64,000 nucleotides of DNA from assembly GCF_900168125.1 (NCBI RefSeq), contig NZ_FUZF01000015.1, forward strand, positions 1-64,000, read 5' to 3'. The position numbers and the translations under genes are program-made. The stretch comes from Sphingobacterium nematocida. Lineage in GTDB: Bacteria; Bacteroidota; Bacteroidia; Sphingobacteriales; Sphingobacteriaceae. Numbering within the stretch: position 1 is the first letter of the stretch; each line of letters starts with the position of its first letter. Shown here piece after piece: positions 48,726 to 58,885 of this stretch. Under the pieces are notes generated by a model that saw only the letters and a program-made list of their open reading frames with translations, did no database searches and was not told where the DNA came from.

Positions 48726-49823
48726 CTACTTAATTAATTTCAATACCTCTCTAGCTATTACTTCATCAGCATCTAATAGTGCTAACGCTTTAATATGGGT
48801 TGCCAACTTTTGGCAAGTCTCTTCATCCTGCAATAATGCAATCGCCCTATCCAAAAGAACAGTTCTAGCATCCACATCTTTCACCATCACTGCGGCATCT
48901 TTATTTACCAATGCCATAGCATTTTTAGTCTGATGATCCTCTGCCACATTCGGCGAAGGGACTAGAATAACGGGCTTACCTACAACACAGAGCTCCGAAA
49001 TAGTACCAGCACCTGCCCTCGCAATAATAAGATCTGCTGCGGCATAAGCATAATCCATCTTCTGTAGAAAAGCAGACATTTTGATATTATGGGGAAGTTT
49101 CCCACCAAGCTCTGCAGTCAGCTTATCGATATAGTACCCGCCACATTGCCAGATAACCTGTACACCTGCTGCATTAAGCTTGTCCATGTTATTTTTCACA
49201 CAGTCATTGAGCGTACCTGCTCCAAGGCTTCCCCCTGTCACCAAAATAGTTTTCTTGCCCCCTTCTAGACCGAAATGAACCAATGCCTCACCTTTTTTAC
49301 CTTCAATATCTACCGACGTACGGCGAACCGGATTTCCGGTCAACAGCACCTTTTCCTTTGCAAAGAATTGCTCCATCCCCTCATAGGCAACACAGACTTT
49401 CTTAGCCTTCTTGCCCAGACTCTTATTCGTTTTACCCGCAAACGAATTCTGTTCCTGGATCAACGTAGGCACGCCCATCATATTTGCCATCATCAACAAC
49501 GGACCGGAAGCATACCCACCTACCCCCACAGCGACGTCCGCTTTAAAGTCTTTGATAATCCTTCTTGCCTTCAACAAACTATCCACCATCTTAAATGGCA
49601 AAGACAGATTCTTCAACAAAGACGAACGGTTGAATCCTTGAATATTCAAACCTATTATCGTGTAACCTGCTGCTGGCACTTTTTCCATCTCCATCTTCCC
49701 CTCGGCCCCAACAAATAGAATCTCAACATCAGGTTCAATACGGCGCAAAGCATTAGCAATTGCTATCGCAGGAAAGATGTGTCCCCCTGTACCGCCACCA
49801 CTGATGATTACTTTATTCGCCAT
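48726..49823 (-). CDS. murG: UDP-GlcNAc:lipid I N-acetylglucosaminyltransferase
   Basis: A 365-residue GT28 glycosyltransferase on the inner face of the membrane that converts lipid I to lipid II. The N-terminal glycine-rich loop GGGTGGHIFPAIAIA, the second loop VTGGSLGAGTLN and the donor-binding ARAGAGTISEL block are all intact. It is preceded by an unusual repetitive 110-base spacer and followed closely by murC. Confidence 0.95.
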   Translation of the reverse strand: MANKVIISGGGTGGHIFPAIAIANALRRIEPDVEILFVGAEGKMEMEKVPAAGYTIIGLNIQGFNRSSLLKNLSLPFKMVDSLLKARRIIKDFKADVAVGVGGYASGPLLMMANMMGVPTLIQEQNSFAGKTNKSLGKKAKKVCVAYEGMEQFFAKEKVLLTGNPVRRTSVDIEGKKGEALVHFGLEGGKKTILVTGGSLGAGTLNDCVKNNMDKLNAAGVQVIWQCGGYYIDKLTAELGGKLPHNIKMSAFLQKMDYAYAAADLIIARAGAGTISELCVVGKPVILVPSPNVAEDHQTKNAMALVNKDAAVMVKDVDARTVLLDRAIALLQDEETCQKLATHIKALALLDADEVIAREVLKLIK

Positions 49824-49933
49824 TACTTGTTTAGTATTTAGTAATGAGTATTGAGATATGAGATTTTAACCTCGTAACTCTAGACTCATTAACCTTGTAA
49901 CTTTATAACTCTATTAACCTTATTAACTTAAAA
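49824..49933. repeat. low-complexity repetitive spacer between ftsW and murG
   Basis: The spacer is built from loose 8-10-base units containing AGTTA or GGTTA on the minus strand (TAACT/TAACC on the plus strand). At least six such units follow one another from about 49868 to 49928, and the murG-proximal half has ACTCAT/ATCTCA-like units. It has no open reading frame, no strong hairpin and no -7 element. It resembles the spacer at 51128-51256. Confidence 0.6.
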
Positions 49934-51127
49934 TCAAATAGTCCCGACAACAACCCTTTTAGGTTTTATCACCTCGTCCAATTCTTCTTTACCTTTTAAT
50001 TCTTCAATATTCCTACTTACAGAAAGAATTATCCCTAATGCCACTGATGTAAACAAAATGGAAGTCCCCCCCATACTCACCAATGGAAGCGGAACTCCTG
50101 TCACCGGACCTAAACCAACTGCAACAGCCATATTTGCCAATGCCTGAATCGTGAGACTAAATCCCAACCCAGCAGCCAGAAAAGCGCCAAATGCCCGGGG
50201 ACTCATCGTCACGATACGGATACAGCGATACATCAGTGCGAGATACAAGAACAGAAGAATAACACCTCCCATCGTCCCATACTCTTCAATAATGATGGCA
50301 AAAATAAAATCCGAATAAGGGTGCGGTAATACGTTACGTTGCACACTATTTCCTGGACCTTTACCGAATACCCCACCTGTAGCAATAGCGATTTTCGCAT
50401 TATTTGCCTGATAATTCTTATCCTCCTGAAATGGCACATTACTTTCGTGCACCTCTTCAGTCTTAAAAAATCCTTCGATACGACTAAAATAAGTTGCCCT
50501 ACGAGGTCCTATCGAAATGACGATCAATCCCAAAACCCCCACACCTGCAGTAACCAATGCTATCTGCTTAAAAGAGATACGACCAATTAACAACAACAAC
50601 ACACTCGTACCGAAAAGCATCAATGCTGTAGAAAGATTGGCCCATGCGATCAAAACAAATACCGCACATACAGCTCCCATTATAGGGACGAACGACTTCT
50701 TGACATCCTTAATTTCTTCCTGCTTTCGCGAAAGCATTCTTGCCAAAAATGTAATCAAAGCCAACTTCGCCAAATCCGAAGTTTGGAACGTTTGATTAAT
50801 TACTGGTATTGTCACCCAACGGGAAGCATCATTCACCGAACTACCAAAAATTAGGGTATACAATAACAAAGGAATCGTAATCACCATCAAAATCTTTGAA
50901 ATCCCGGCGTACCACTTATAATCCAATTTATGAGACAGATACATCAACACCAAACCAATCGCAACGATCGAAAAATGCTTGAACAAATACATCTCGGTCC
51001 CCTTACCTTCCTTATAGGCAAGTGTACCGACGGAGCTATAAACAGCAAGCAAAGACCATCCTGATAGAATTATCACGATAATCCAGATCCATTTATCTCC
51101 CTTTAGTTTTGCAAATATTTGTTCCAT
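49934..51127 (-). CDS. ftsW: septal peptidoglycan glycosyltransferase FtsW (SEDS family)
   Basis: A 397-residue polytopic protein with about ten hydrophobic segments. The SEDS-family blocks VTGVPLPLVSMGGTS and the NNAKIAIATGGVFGKGPGNS loop are present. Its position between murD and murG indicates FtsW rather than RodA. It polymerises lipid II with the transpeptidase FtsI. Repetitive spacers of 110 and 129 bases lie on both sides, while most neighbours are tightly packed. Confidence 0.92.
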   Translation of the reverse strand: MEQIFAKLKGDKWIWIIVIILSGWSLLAVYSSVGTLAYKEGKGTEMYLFKHFSIVAIGLVLMYLSHKLDYKWYAGISKILMVITIPLLLYTLIFGSSVNDASRWVTIPVINQTFQTSDLAKLALITFLARMLSRKQEEIKDVKKSFVPIMGAVCAVFVLIAWANLSTALMLFGTSVLLLLIGRISFKQIALVTAGVGVLGLIVISIGPRRATYFSRIEGFFKTEEVHESNVPFQEDKNYQANNAKIAIATGGVFGKGPGNSVQRNVLPHPYSDFIFAIIIEEYGTMGGVILLFLYLALMYRCIRIVTMSPRAFGAFLAAGLGFSLTIQALANMAVAVGLGPVTGVPLPLVSMGGTSILFTSVALGIILSVSRNIEELKGKEELDEVIKPKRVVVGTI

Positions 51128-51256
51128 TCCCTTTTTATTGTTAACAAGTTAACTTGTTATTGTGTGATCATGTTATCATGTGATCTTGTAATCTCGTTAA
51201 ATTCTTAACTTTTTAACTAGTTCACTTGACAACTCATAACCTCTTAACTCGACAAC
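51128..51256. repeat. low-complexity repetitive spacer between murD and ftsW, with a palindrome
   Basis: A 129-base spacer built from loose units of about eight to ten bases containing AGTTAA, GTTAT or GATCA. Next to ftsW is an 18-bp perfect palindrome at 51142-51159 (TAACAAGTT and its complement), followed by the GATCA/TGATC inverted pair near 51166-51185. The style is that of the spacer on the other side of ftsW. It could end or attenuate transcription, or be an expanded simple sequence; no U-run of a classic terminator is seen. Confidence 0.6.
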
Positions 51257-52630
51257 CTACAAAGCCATCACAGCTTCCTTAAACTTATCGCCTCTTTCTT
51301 CATAGTTTTTAAACCAATCAAAACTTGCGCAAGCAGGAGACAACAATACTGTATCCCCTTTTTTAGCCAGGTGCGAAGCAATCTGAACAGCATCTTCCAT
51401 AGAAGCACTGTTTACAATTACATCGACCTCATCTTCAAATGCATCGTGAATACGCGAAGTATCCTTACCGATACAGATAATCGCCTTTACCTTCTGCTTT
51501 ACCAGATCCAGCAACATGTTATAATCATTTCCTTTATCCACTCCACCTAAAAGCAGAACGATATCAGGAGAAAAACTCTCCAACGCATACCAAACCGAAT
51601 TCACGTTGGTAGCCTTAGAATCATTAATATAATTAACCCCACCTATAAATGCCACATGCTCCAATCGGTGCGGGATATTCACATAAGAGCCCATACTCTC
51701 CTTCATCGTCTGATTGCGCAACTCTTGTACCTTAGCGACCAAACCTGACGCCATATTATTGTACACGTTGTGTCTTCCCTGTAATGATAACTCTTCAATA
51801 TTCATCGCAAATATTTCTCTATTAGGTGTGTTAATTATTATATCTTTTTTATCGTTCAAGTAGGCTCCCTGAGACACCACATTTTCCTGTGTCATCGGCA
51901 GCATAACAGCTTTTATATCAAATCTAGGCAACGCCTTAACTGTTTCTTCGTCATCACTACAGTAGATAAAGAAATCTTCTGCCGTTTGATTCTGGATCAC
52001 TCTAAATTTTGAATTCACATAGTTCTCCATCTTATAGTCATACCGATCCAAATGATCTGGTGTAATATTCAACAATACCGCCACATCTGCTCTGAAATGA
52101 TACATATCGTCGAGCATAAAACTGGATATCTCCAAAACATAGGTGTCAAAATCGGAGCGTGCTACCTGCAAGGCAAAACTCTTTCCTATATTTCCAGCCA
52201 ATCCAACTTTTAGACCCGCCTTTTGCAGCATGTAATGCGTCAGCATAGTCGTTGTCGATTTCCCATTCGATCCTGTTATACAAATTAAACGAGCATCCGT
52301 ATACTGGGCTGCAAATTCAATTTCCGATATAAGCGGTATACCAGCGTCTCTCAACTTCTTTATCAACGGAGCCTTTTCTGGGATCCCGGGGCTTTTCACA
52401 ATCAGATCTGCATTCACAATAGCCGCTTCTGTATGTTGGCCACTCTCAAAAGCGATCCCTTCATCTTGCAATTGCTTCTGGTAGCTATCTGCAATAACGC
52501 CAAGATCCGACACGAACACATCAAAGCCTTTATCCTTACCTAGGATAGCAGCACCCACACCACTCTCTCCTGCGCCGAGGATTACTAAGCGACCTTTTTG
52601 GGGATAATATGTATCAGCAATATTTGCCAT
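51257..52630 (-). CDS. murD: UDP-N-acetylmuramoyl-L-alanine--D-glutamate ligase
   Basis: A 457-residue Mur ligase. The N-terminal motif LVILGAGESGVGAA, the ATP loop GSNGKSTTT (from residue 120) and the NYINDSKATNVNS block typical of MurD are present. It adds D-glutamate to UDP-MurNAc-L-Ala in the cytoplasm. It follows mraY by one base and precedes the repetitive spacer before ftsW. Confidence 0.95.
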   Translation of the reverse strand: MANIADTYYPQKGRLVILGAGESGVGAAILGKDKGFDVFVSDLGVIADSYQKQLQDEGIAFESGQHTEAAIVNADLIVKSPGIPEKAPLIKKLRDAGIPLISEIEFAAQYTDARLICITGSNGKSTTTMLTHYMLQKAGLKVGLAGNIGKSFALQVARSDFDTYVLEISSFMLDDMYHFRADVAVLLNITPDHLDRYDYKMENYVNSKFRVIQNQTAEDFFIYCSDDEETVKALPRFDIKAVMLPMTQENVVSQGAYLNDKKDIIINTPNREIFAMNIEELSLQGRHNVYNNMASGLVAKVQELRNQTMKESMGSYVNIPHRLEHVAFIGGVNYINDSKATNVNSVWYALESFSPDIVLLLGGVDKGNDYNMLLDLVKQKVKAIICIGKDTSRIHDAFEDEVDVIVNSASMEDAVQIASHLAKKGDTVLLSPACASFDWFKNYEERGDKFKEAVMAL

Positions 52631-52631
52631 C

Positions 52632-53876
52632 TTATCTAATTTTCAGTGTGACTATTGTCAAAATCGCCAAAATAACCCCAACGATTACAAAGCGGGTAAC
52701 TATCTTAGCTTCGTGATATCCTTTTTTCTGATAATGGTGATGCAATGGAGACATCAGAAAAATCCGTTTCCCCTCACCAAACCTCTTCTTCGTATATTTA
52801 AAATAAGAAACCTGCATAATGACCGATATGTTTTCAATCAAAAACACACCACACAAAACAGGAATCAGTAATTCTTTCCGAATCAAAATTGCGAAAGCTG
52901 CGATTATACCTCCAATTGCAAGAGACCCTGTATCTCCCATAAAAACCTGTGCTGGATAAGCATTGTACCACAAAAACCCCGTACATGCACCGATAAAGGC
53001 TCCCGCAAAAATCACCAACTCGCCCGAGTTCGGGATATACATGATATTCAGGTAATCAGAGAAAATGATATTACCCGACACATAAGCCAATATTGCCAAT
53101 GTAATCCCGATAATAGCCGAAGTCCCGGTCGCCAAACCGTCAATCCCATCCGTAATATTTGCGCCATTGGACACCGCGGTAACAATAAAAACAACAACAA
53201 ACAGAAACAGAAAAAAAGTCGCCCACTTACCCTCCAAACCAATCACATCCAACACCTTAGAATAATCAAACTCATTATTCTTGTAAAAAGGAATATTCGT
53301 TTTGGTCGATTTGACATTCTCCGCGTACGTTTTTTCTCCGGTCTGCGGATTAATAACTACCTCCACTGGTCTAGACGAACTCGGATTTGACACCTGTTCC
53401 CGCACAACGATATCCGGGTGGAAATACATCGTAATAGCAATCAATGTCCCCAACCCCACCTGACCAATCACCTTAAAACGGCCTGCCAATCCTTCTTTGT
53501 TCTTACGGAACACTTTGATATAATCGTCCAAAAATCCGATAGCTCCCATCCAAAGAGTCGTAATGATCATGATGATCACGTATATATTGTCAAGCTTAGC
53601 AAATAACAGTGTAGGGATCAGAATACCAGCGATGATAATCAATCCTCCCATAGTCGGTGTACCCTGCTTTTTCTTCTCACCTTCTAGACCCAAGTCACGA
53701 ATAGTTTCTCCGACCTGCTTTTTATGCAACAATCGAATCAGACGACTACCAAATACCGTTGTAATTATCAAAGACACAATAACCGCCATGGCCGTTCTGA
53801 ACGAAATGTACTGAAACAGTCCCGACCCTGGAATATGTAAATGTTCTTGTAACCAAGTAAATAAATAATATAACAT
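52632..53876 (-). CDS. mraY: phospho-N-acetylmuramoyl-pentapeptide-transferase
   Basis: A 414-residue integral membrane enzyme that makes lipid I from UDP-MurNAc-pentapeptide and undecaprenyl phosphate. The blocks [23 protein letters not shown] (catalytic aspartates), [15 protein letters not shown] and [12 protein letters not shown] are all intact. It is about 50 residues longer than the E. coli protein because of a loop near residues 155-205 ([14 protein letters not shown] onward) between membrane segments. Similar insertions occur in relatives. It lies nine bases after murE. Confidence 0.95.
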   Translation of the reverse strand: MLYYLFTWLQEHLHIPGSGLFQYISFRTAMAVIVSLIITTVFGSRLIRLLHKKQVGETIRDLGLEGEKKKQGTPTMGGLIIIAGILIPTLLFAKLDNIYVIIMIITTLWMGAIGFLDDYIKVFRKNKEGLAGRFKVIGQVGLGTLIAITMYFHPDIVVREQVSNPSSSRPVEVVINPQTGEKTYAENVKSTKTNIPFYKNNEFDYSKVLDVIGLEGKWATFFLFLFVVVFIVTAVSNGANITDGIDGLATGTSAIIGITLAILAYVSGNIIFSDYLNIMYIPNSGELVIFAGAFIGACTGFLWYNAYPAQVFMGDTGSLAIGGIIAAFAILIRKELLIPVLCGVFLIENISVIMQVSYFKYTKKRFGEGKRIFLMSPLHHHYQKKGYHEAKIVTRFVIVGVILAILTIVTLKIR

Positions 53877-53885
53877 CGGCTCTCG

Positions 53886-55340
53886 TTATTGTTCGTTAAA
53901 TGTATTTTCTAATTCTTCACGATCATCAAAATGATGACGCACACCATTGATCTCTTGATATTTCTCATGTCCCTTTCCGGCGATAAGCACGATATCCCCA
54001 GGCGAAGCCAGATGGCAAGCCGCACGGATCGCTTCTCTTCTATCCGAAATACTGAACGTATTTTTCTTTTTATCTGCAGGAACACCGGCTTCCATTTCCT
54101 TAATGATAGCCAATGGATCTTCCGTACGTGGATTATCCGAAGTGATAATTAATTTATCACTGTACTTCAACGCTACTTTAGCCATTTCCGGCCGCTTAGT
54201 TCTATCTCGATCGCCACCACAGCCCAACACCGTAATAATCTGTTGTCCGCCTGTACGCAATTGCTGAATCGTCTCCAAAACATTTTCAACCGCATCCGGT
54301 GTGTGGGCATAATCGACCACCCCGACAATTCCTTTGGCCGATCGAACAGTTTCAAAACGTCCTTCAGCCCCTGTGATTTCACTCAATGCAGTCAACACTT
54401 TTAGCGTTTCCTGTTCCAACAAAATGGCCGCACCATATACTGCTAAAATATTATATGCATTAAATCCACCTACCAATTTCACCCACACTTCATGACCATC
54501 GATCTGCAACAACATACCATCAAAGTGACTCTCTACCACCTTAGCCTTAAAATCTGCCATACTCTGCAGACCATAAGTTTTTCGGTGCGAAAAGGTGTTT
54601 TGCAACATAACCGCACCATTCTTATCATCAATATTCGTTAACGCAAAAGCATAACGATCTAACTCATCAAAAAAGCTTTTTTTCGCCTTAATATAATTGC
54701 TAAAGGTCTTATGAAAGTCCAAGTGATCGTGGGTAATATTCGTAAATATTCCGCCTGCAAACCGCAATCCAGCAATTCGCTGCTGTACAACAGCGTGCGA
54801 ACTCACCTCCATAAAACAGTAATCACAGCCTTCATCCACCATCTCCCGCAACAAATGATTTAAAGCCACTGGATCCGGAGTAGTGTGAGTTGCCGTTACG
54901 ACACGGTCACCTATTCGATTCTCTACAGTAGACAACAACCCCACTTGATATCCAAGATGATTAAAAAGATTAAACAATAAGGTGGCTACCGTGGTCTTTC
55001 CATTGGTCCCAGTCACACCGACCAACTTCAGGTCTTTGGACGGATTACCGTAAAAATTTCCCGCGATAAGTCCCAATACATACGCACTATCATTGACTAA
55101 TAAATAAGTCACCGTATCCAGCATATCTGCCGGTAGCTCTTCAACAACGAGTGCTACAGCTCCAGCCGCCGCAACTTTGTCTACGAACAAATGTCCATCG
55201 GTATGTACACCTCGAACCGCAACGAATAGCGACCCTGCATCAACCTTTCTCGAGTCAAAGCACACCGAAGTGATCTCCACTTCGAGCGAGCCTTCAACCT
55301 GAATTACAGGCACTGCATGCAATAACTCTTTTAATATCAT
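53886..55340 (-). CDS. murE: UDP-N-acetylmuramoylalanyl-D-glutamate--2,6-diaminopimelate ligase
   Basis: A 484-residue Mur ligase. The ATP loop GTNGKTT lies at residues 111-117 and the MEVSSHAVVQQR block follows. The substrate motif DNPRTEDP indicates meso-diaminopimelate as the third stem residue, where lysine-adding enzymes differ. So the peptidoglycan is expected to be of the Gram-negative DAP type. It starts two bases after ftsI. Confidence 0.95.
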   Translation of the reverse strand: MILKELLHAVPVIQVEGSLEVEITSVCFDSRKVDAGSLFVAVRGVHTDGHLFVDKVAAAGAVALVVEELPADMLDTVTYLLVNDSAYVLGLIAGNFYGNPSKDLKLVGVTGTNGKTTVATLLFNLFNHLGYQVGLLSTVENRIGDRVVTATHTTPDPVALNHLLREMVDEGCDYCFMEVSSHAVVQQRIAGLRFAGGIFTNITHDHLDFHKTFSNYIKAKKSFFDELDRYAFALTNIDDKNGAVMLQNTFSHRKTYGLQSMADFKAKVVESHFDGMLLQIDGHEVWVKLVGGFNAYNILAVYGAAILLEQETLKVLTALSEITGAEGRFETVRSAKGIVGVVDYAHTPDAVENVLETIQQLRTGGQQIITVLGCGGDRDRTKRPEMAKVALKYSDKLIITSDNPRTEDPLAIIKEMEAGVPADKKKNTFSISDRREAIRAACHLASPGDIVLIAGKGHEKYQEINGVRHHFDDREELENTFNEQ

Positions 55341-55342
55341 AT

Positions 55343-57460
55343 CTAGTTCAATTCAAGTGCAATATTTGTCCCTATTTTCAATTTTTCACCTGGCAACAAC
55401 GATTGGGAAACTACCTTCCCTTTACCATTCACCCGGCTTTTGAACCCTGCATTCTCCATCGTATATAGCGCATCTACCAATCCCATTCCTACCACATTAG
55501 GAACCACCCCTTCACGAATAGATACCTCCACAAAAGGAACTCCCTTTTTTGAGGTATCCGCACCTGCCCCTTGTGCGATACTGTTCCAGTTATAAGATGT
55601 AAACCCTAAGGCTTCATACACCTTAGTCGAAGCTTCTTTAGATCCAGCTAAGGTCAACGGTGTTTTAGTCCCGGCAACATTTACATCGCGTGTAGCAAAC
55701 GTACCATGCAACGATAAATCATTCGCATACACCATATCAGCCAATTCTTTAAACACCGGTCCTGCTACCGAACCACCATAGTATCCATTCCGCGGATTAC
55801 GAATCACCACGATCATCGAATACTTCGGGTTCTTCGCTGGAAAATATCCCGCAAAGGAAGATTGGTACCTTCGCTGTCCATACCCACGCGAATTGTCAGC
55901 CATCTGAGCTGTACCTGTCTTTCCAGCAGAAGTATATAACGGGCTTGTTAATTTTTTACCCGTCCCCTGCGTCATCACACCTTCCAACATACGCTGCATT
56001 TTGGCTATCGCATCACTAGAAGCCATTTGCTTGTTAATAACACGCGCTTCAAATTTCTCCACCGTATTTCCCAAATGCCGAATCTCCTTTACAAAAAGAG
56101 GCGCCACCATTTTACCATCATTAGCCACCCCGTTAAATAGGACCAATGTCTGCAATGGCGTAAGCAACAACTCGTAACCATAAGCCATCTGAATTAAAGA
56201 CAACTTACTCCAACTTTTATTCTTTGGCGTCTTCACCACTGGTGTAGCTTCCCCTGGAATCTGCAAGCCTAAAGGATCATTTAACCCCCAACTGTGCAAT
56301 TTTGAAGTAAATTTAGAAGGGTTCTCACCATACTTCATATTTATCAACTTCGTGATAGCCACATTGGATGAAGCCTCAAAACCTTCCTTTGCAGTCATCA
56401 AAGACTTTTTAGGAGCGTGTGAATCCCGGATCGTATGCGAAGGAACTTTGTAAGTACCATTCCCCACATCCACCATGGTATTCGTATCGATTAGCCCATC
56501 GTCTAGTGCCGCCAAATAAGAGGCCAACTTGAATGTTGATCCTGGATCAGCACGCTGTGCTATTGCATAGTTAAATTTTTCCCGATATTCACCATCTGTA
56601 TCTCTAGTAAAGTTTGCAATTGCACGAACTTCCCCCGTAGCGACCTCCATCAATACCACACACCCCTCATCCGCATTAGAGATTTTCATCTGCTTACCTA
56701 GCGCACGTTGTGCCATATCCTGCATGTTGACATCGATCGTCGCGATGATATCCGAACCATCGACAGGCGCTACTTCAACCTCTCTATTCAATGGCACCCA
56801 AACACCACCAGCGATACGCTGCATCATTTGCGCTCCACTTTTACCTTCAATATAATCCCCATAAGCACCCTCCAGCCCTACACGGAATTCATCATTTTTA
56901 TAACCGATAGTCCGTGCTGCCAAATTCGTAAACGGCAGAATCCGTTTGTTTTGACGAACGGATACCAGACTACTTGAAAAACGGGTTTTCCCCTCTTTAA
57001 ATGTTTTCATCAGCGGAAAGGTCTTTAACACTTTCAGATCCTGATGAGACACTGCTCTTTTTAGGAGTACGTAGCGTTGCTTTTTACTACGAGCTTCCTT
57101 CAACATATTTAGATATTGCCGCGAAGACTTATCTTTAAAAAAACCAGATAGCCGGATAGCCAAGGAGTCCACTTTCAGATTAAAAACGTCGTTATGCTCC
57201 AACGGGATAGCCATCGCATCAAAACGAATCTCATACTCCGGCACCGAAGTCGCCACTAGACTACCATCATTCGAATAAATATTCCCTCTAGCAGCCTCTA
57301 CCACACGTTCTTGAATCGTCAAGCTATCAGCAATAGCCTTCCATTCTTTTCCGTCCACATACTGCAAGTGAAGCAACTTGGCAAAAACCGCCAAGGCCCC
57401 AAACACCATAAGCCCGAAAGCCAGGTATACTCTTACTAATATGGACTTCCTTATATTCAT
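55343..57460 (-). CDS. ftsI: septal peptidoglycan transpeptidase FtsI (PBP3-like) with a PASTA domain
   Basis: A 705-residue class B penicillin-binding protein. One N-terminal membrane helix (about 8-28) leads to the dimerisation/pedestal region and the transpeptidase domain with SxxK at Ser308-Lys311, SSN at 364-366 and KTG at 514-516. A single PASTA domain (about 645-705, VPNVVGMGLVDALYTMENAG) ends the protein. PASTA-bearing FtsI is characteristic of Bacteroidota and Gram-positives, but not of E. coli. It cross-links the septal wall with FtsW and follows ftsL by 18 bases. Confidence 0.95.
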   Translation of the reverse strand: MNIRKSILVRVYLAFGLMVFGALAVFAKLLHLQYVDGKEWKAIADSLTIQERVVEAARGNIYSNDGSLVATSVPEYEIRFDAMAIPLEHNDVFNLKVDSLAIRLSGFFKDKSSRQYLNMLKEARSKKQRYVLLKRAVSHQDLKVLKTFPLMKTFKEGKTRFSSSLVSVRQNKRILPFTNLAARTIGYKNDEFRVGLEGAYGDYIEGKSGAQMMQRIAGGVWVPLNREVEVAPVDGSDIIATIDVNMQDMAQRALGKQMKISNADEGCVVLMEVATGEVRAIANFTRDTDGEYREKFNYAIAQRADPGSTFKLASYLAALDDGLIDTNTMVDVGNGTYKVPSHTIRDSHAPKKSLMTAKEGFEASSNVAITKLINMKYGENPSKFTSKLHSWGLNDPLGLQIPGEATPVVKTPKNKSWSKLSLIQMAYGYELLLTPLQTLVLFNGVANDGKMVAPLFVKEIRHLGNTVEKFEARVINKQMASSDAIAKMQRMLEGVMTQGTGKKLTSPLYTSAGKTGTAQMADNSRGYGQRRYQSSFAGYFPAKNPKYSMIVVIRNPRNGYYGGSVAGPVFKELADMVYANDLSLHGTFATRDVNVAGTKTPLTLAGSKEASTKVYEALGFTSYNWNSIAQGAGADTSKKGVPFVEVSIREGVVPNVVGMGLVDALYTMENAGFKSRVNGKGKVVSQSLLPGEKLKIGTNIALELN

Positions 57461-57478
57461 TCCACCTAACCGTTATCC

Positions 57479-57889
57479 TTACTTTTTTTCCTTTAAAACC
57501 TCAAGTTTTATAGGCGGTTCCGTCCGTTCTTTCAACCCTAGCGTATCCGCCCTTTTTGCTATCTCTGTCTGCGTTGTCAACTTCATCAACTCAGCCGACA
57601 GCGACTTATAATCCCAACTCAACTCCTTCACCTCTTTACCCAACCGATCTATCTGACGTACGGTACGCTCCGCCAAATGCCGGTTTGATATATATATCAA
57701 TGTCAAAAAAACCAGAAAGGCGACAAAGGGCAAGTTCTTGGTCACCAAATAAGTTGAAATCTTTTTCGGCGAGAAAATCGTTCGGATAAAATCCTGCGTT
57801 TCCTCTACCTTCTCCTCAACCTCCTCAAACATCTCCTCTTGAACATCCTCACTCAACTCTTTGTTACGTATCGTGTTTTTTCTAGACAT
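57479..57889 (-). CDS. ftsL: cell division protein FtsL-like
   Basis: A 136-residue bitopic protein. An acidic cytoplasmic N-terminus rich in E and V (about 10-40) precedes one membrane helix (LPFVAFLVFLTLIYI, about 54-68). A periplasmic coiled coil (about 74-115) follows. The helix pattern and position between rsmH and ftsI identify it; primary sequence is poorly conserved in this family. The long acidic cytoplasmic tail is larger than in E. coli FtsL. Confidence 0.85.
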   Translation of the reverse strand: MSRKNTIRNKELSEDVQEEMFEEVEEKVEETQDFIRTIFSPKKISTYLVTKNLPFVAFLVFLTLIYISNRHLAERTVRQIDRLGKEVKELSWDYKSLSAELMKLTTQTEIAKRADTLGLKERTEPPIKLEVLKEKK

Positions 57890-57955
57890 CCCTTTTTATT
57901 TTACACGCCCGACAATATTTATCAAACGCCGTTATCGTCAATTAGAAATAACTTT

Positions 57956-58885
57956 CTAATCCGCTTTCGTTTCAGCCAACTTTTCAGCAACTCTCAACTT
58001 TGCACTTCTTGATCTATTATTTTCCGCAAGCTCCACCTCCGAAGCTGTAATCGCTTTACGAGTCACCACTTTAAAAGGCTTAATTTCATTCCCAAAAAAA
58101 TCCTTCTCCACCTCACCCTTAAACTTACCTTTCAACATAAAATTCTTAACCAAGCGATCCTCCAAAGAATGGTAAGACATTATTACCAATCGCCCCTCCG
58201 GCTTCAGAACGGAAATAGTCTGCAGCAAAAACTCCTGCAATGCCTCCAGCTCCTTATTCACCTCGATACGCAAAGCCTGAAAAACCTGCGCATGATATTT
58301 ATGTTCCTTCCCACGAGGCACCATCTTTTTTATCACCTCCTTCAACTCGGCAACCGTCTCAATCGCTTTTGTTAATCGCGCAGTCACAATCGTTTTTGCT
58401 AAAGACTTTGCATTCTGCACTTCTCCATACATTCCAAAAATCCGATGCAACTCATCTTCCGGATAGGTATTCAACACTTTTCGTGCATCCAAATCCGACA
58501 CCTGATCCATTCGCATATCCAAATCCGCATCAAAACGGATGGAAAAACCACGATCGGCATCATCAAATTGATGCGACGACACACCAAGATCTCCCAACAC
58601 ACCATCTACCTGCTTAATCCCCTCCAATCGGAGATAATTTTTCAAAAACCGAAAGTTCTGATGAATCAATACGAAACGATCGTCATCGATTTTATTACGT
58701 AGCGCATCCGGATCCTGATCAAAAGCAATTAAACGCCCACTTGCCCCCAATCGCTTTAAAATCTCACGCGAATGCCCACCACCACCAAAGGTGACATCGA
58801 CATAAACCCCATCCGGCTTAATGTTCAATGCCTCCATACACTCATGAAGCATAACCGGAACATGATATACCTGTTCATTAGCCAT
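57956..58885 (-). CDS. rsmH: 16S rRNA (cytosine(1402)-N(4))-methyltransferase
   Basis: A methyltransferase of 309 residues from the ATG at 58885. GGAGG lies six bases upstream and the first four bases beyond it (a TTG at 58897) are rejected as start. The AdoMet motif VDVTFGGGGHSREIL is at the N-terminus, and the blocks GVLGDLGVSSHQFD and VMSYHSLEDRLVK are diagnostic of RsmH (MraW). It methylates the N4 of C1402 in 16S rRNA. Its start overlaps the mraZ stop as ATGGCTAA. Confidence 0.95.
   Translation of the reverse strand: MANEQVYHVPVMLHECMEALNIKPDGVYVDVTFGGGGHSREILKRLGASGRLIAFDQDPDALRNKIDDDRFVLIHQNFRFLKNYLRLEGIKQVDGVLGDLGVSSHQFDDADRGFSIRFDADLDMRMDQVSDLDARKVLNTYPEDELHRIFGMYGEVQNAKSLAKTIVTARLTKAIETVAELKEVIKKMVPRGKEHKYHAQVFQALRIEVNKELEALQEFLLQTISVLKPEGRLVIMSYHSLEDRLVKNFMLKGKFKGEVEKDFFGNEIKPFKVVTRKAITASEVELAENNRSRSAKLRVAEKLAETKAD

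Noticed and set aside
49275..49718. 147-codon frame antisense to murG
   Set aside because: The sense strand encodes a full-length MurG with all motifs; the antisense frame is a by-product.
51142..51159. 18-bp palindrome before ftsW as an intrinsic terminator
   Set aside because: It has an AT-rich stem and no U-run in the direction of the dcw cluster; reading through is needed for ftsW and the genes after it unless a new promoter is present.
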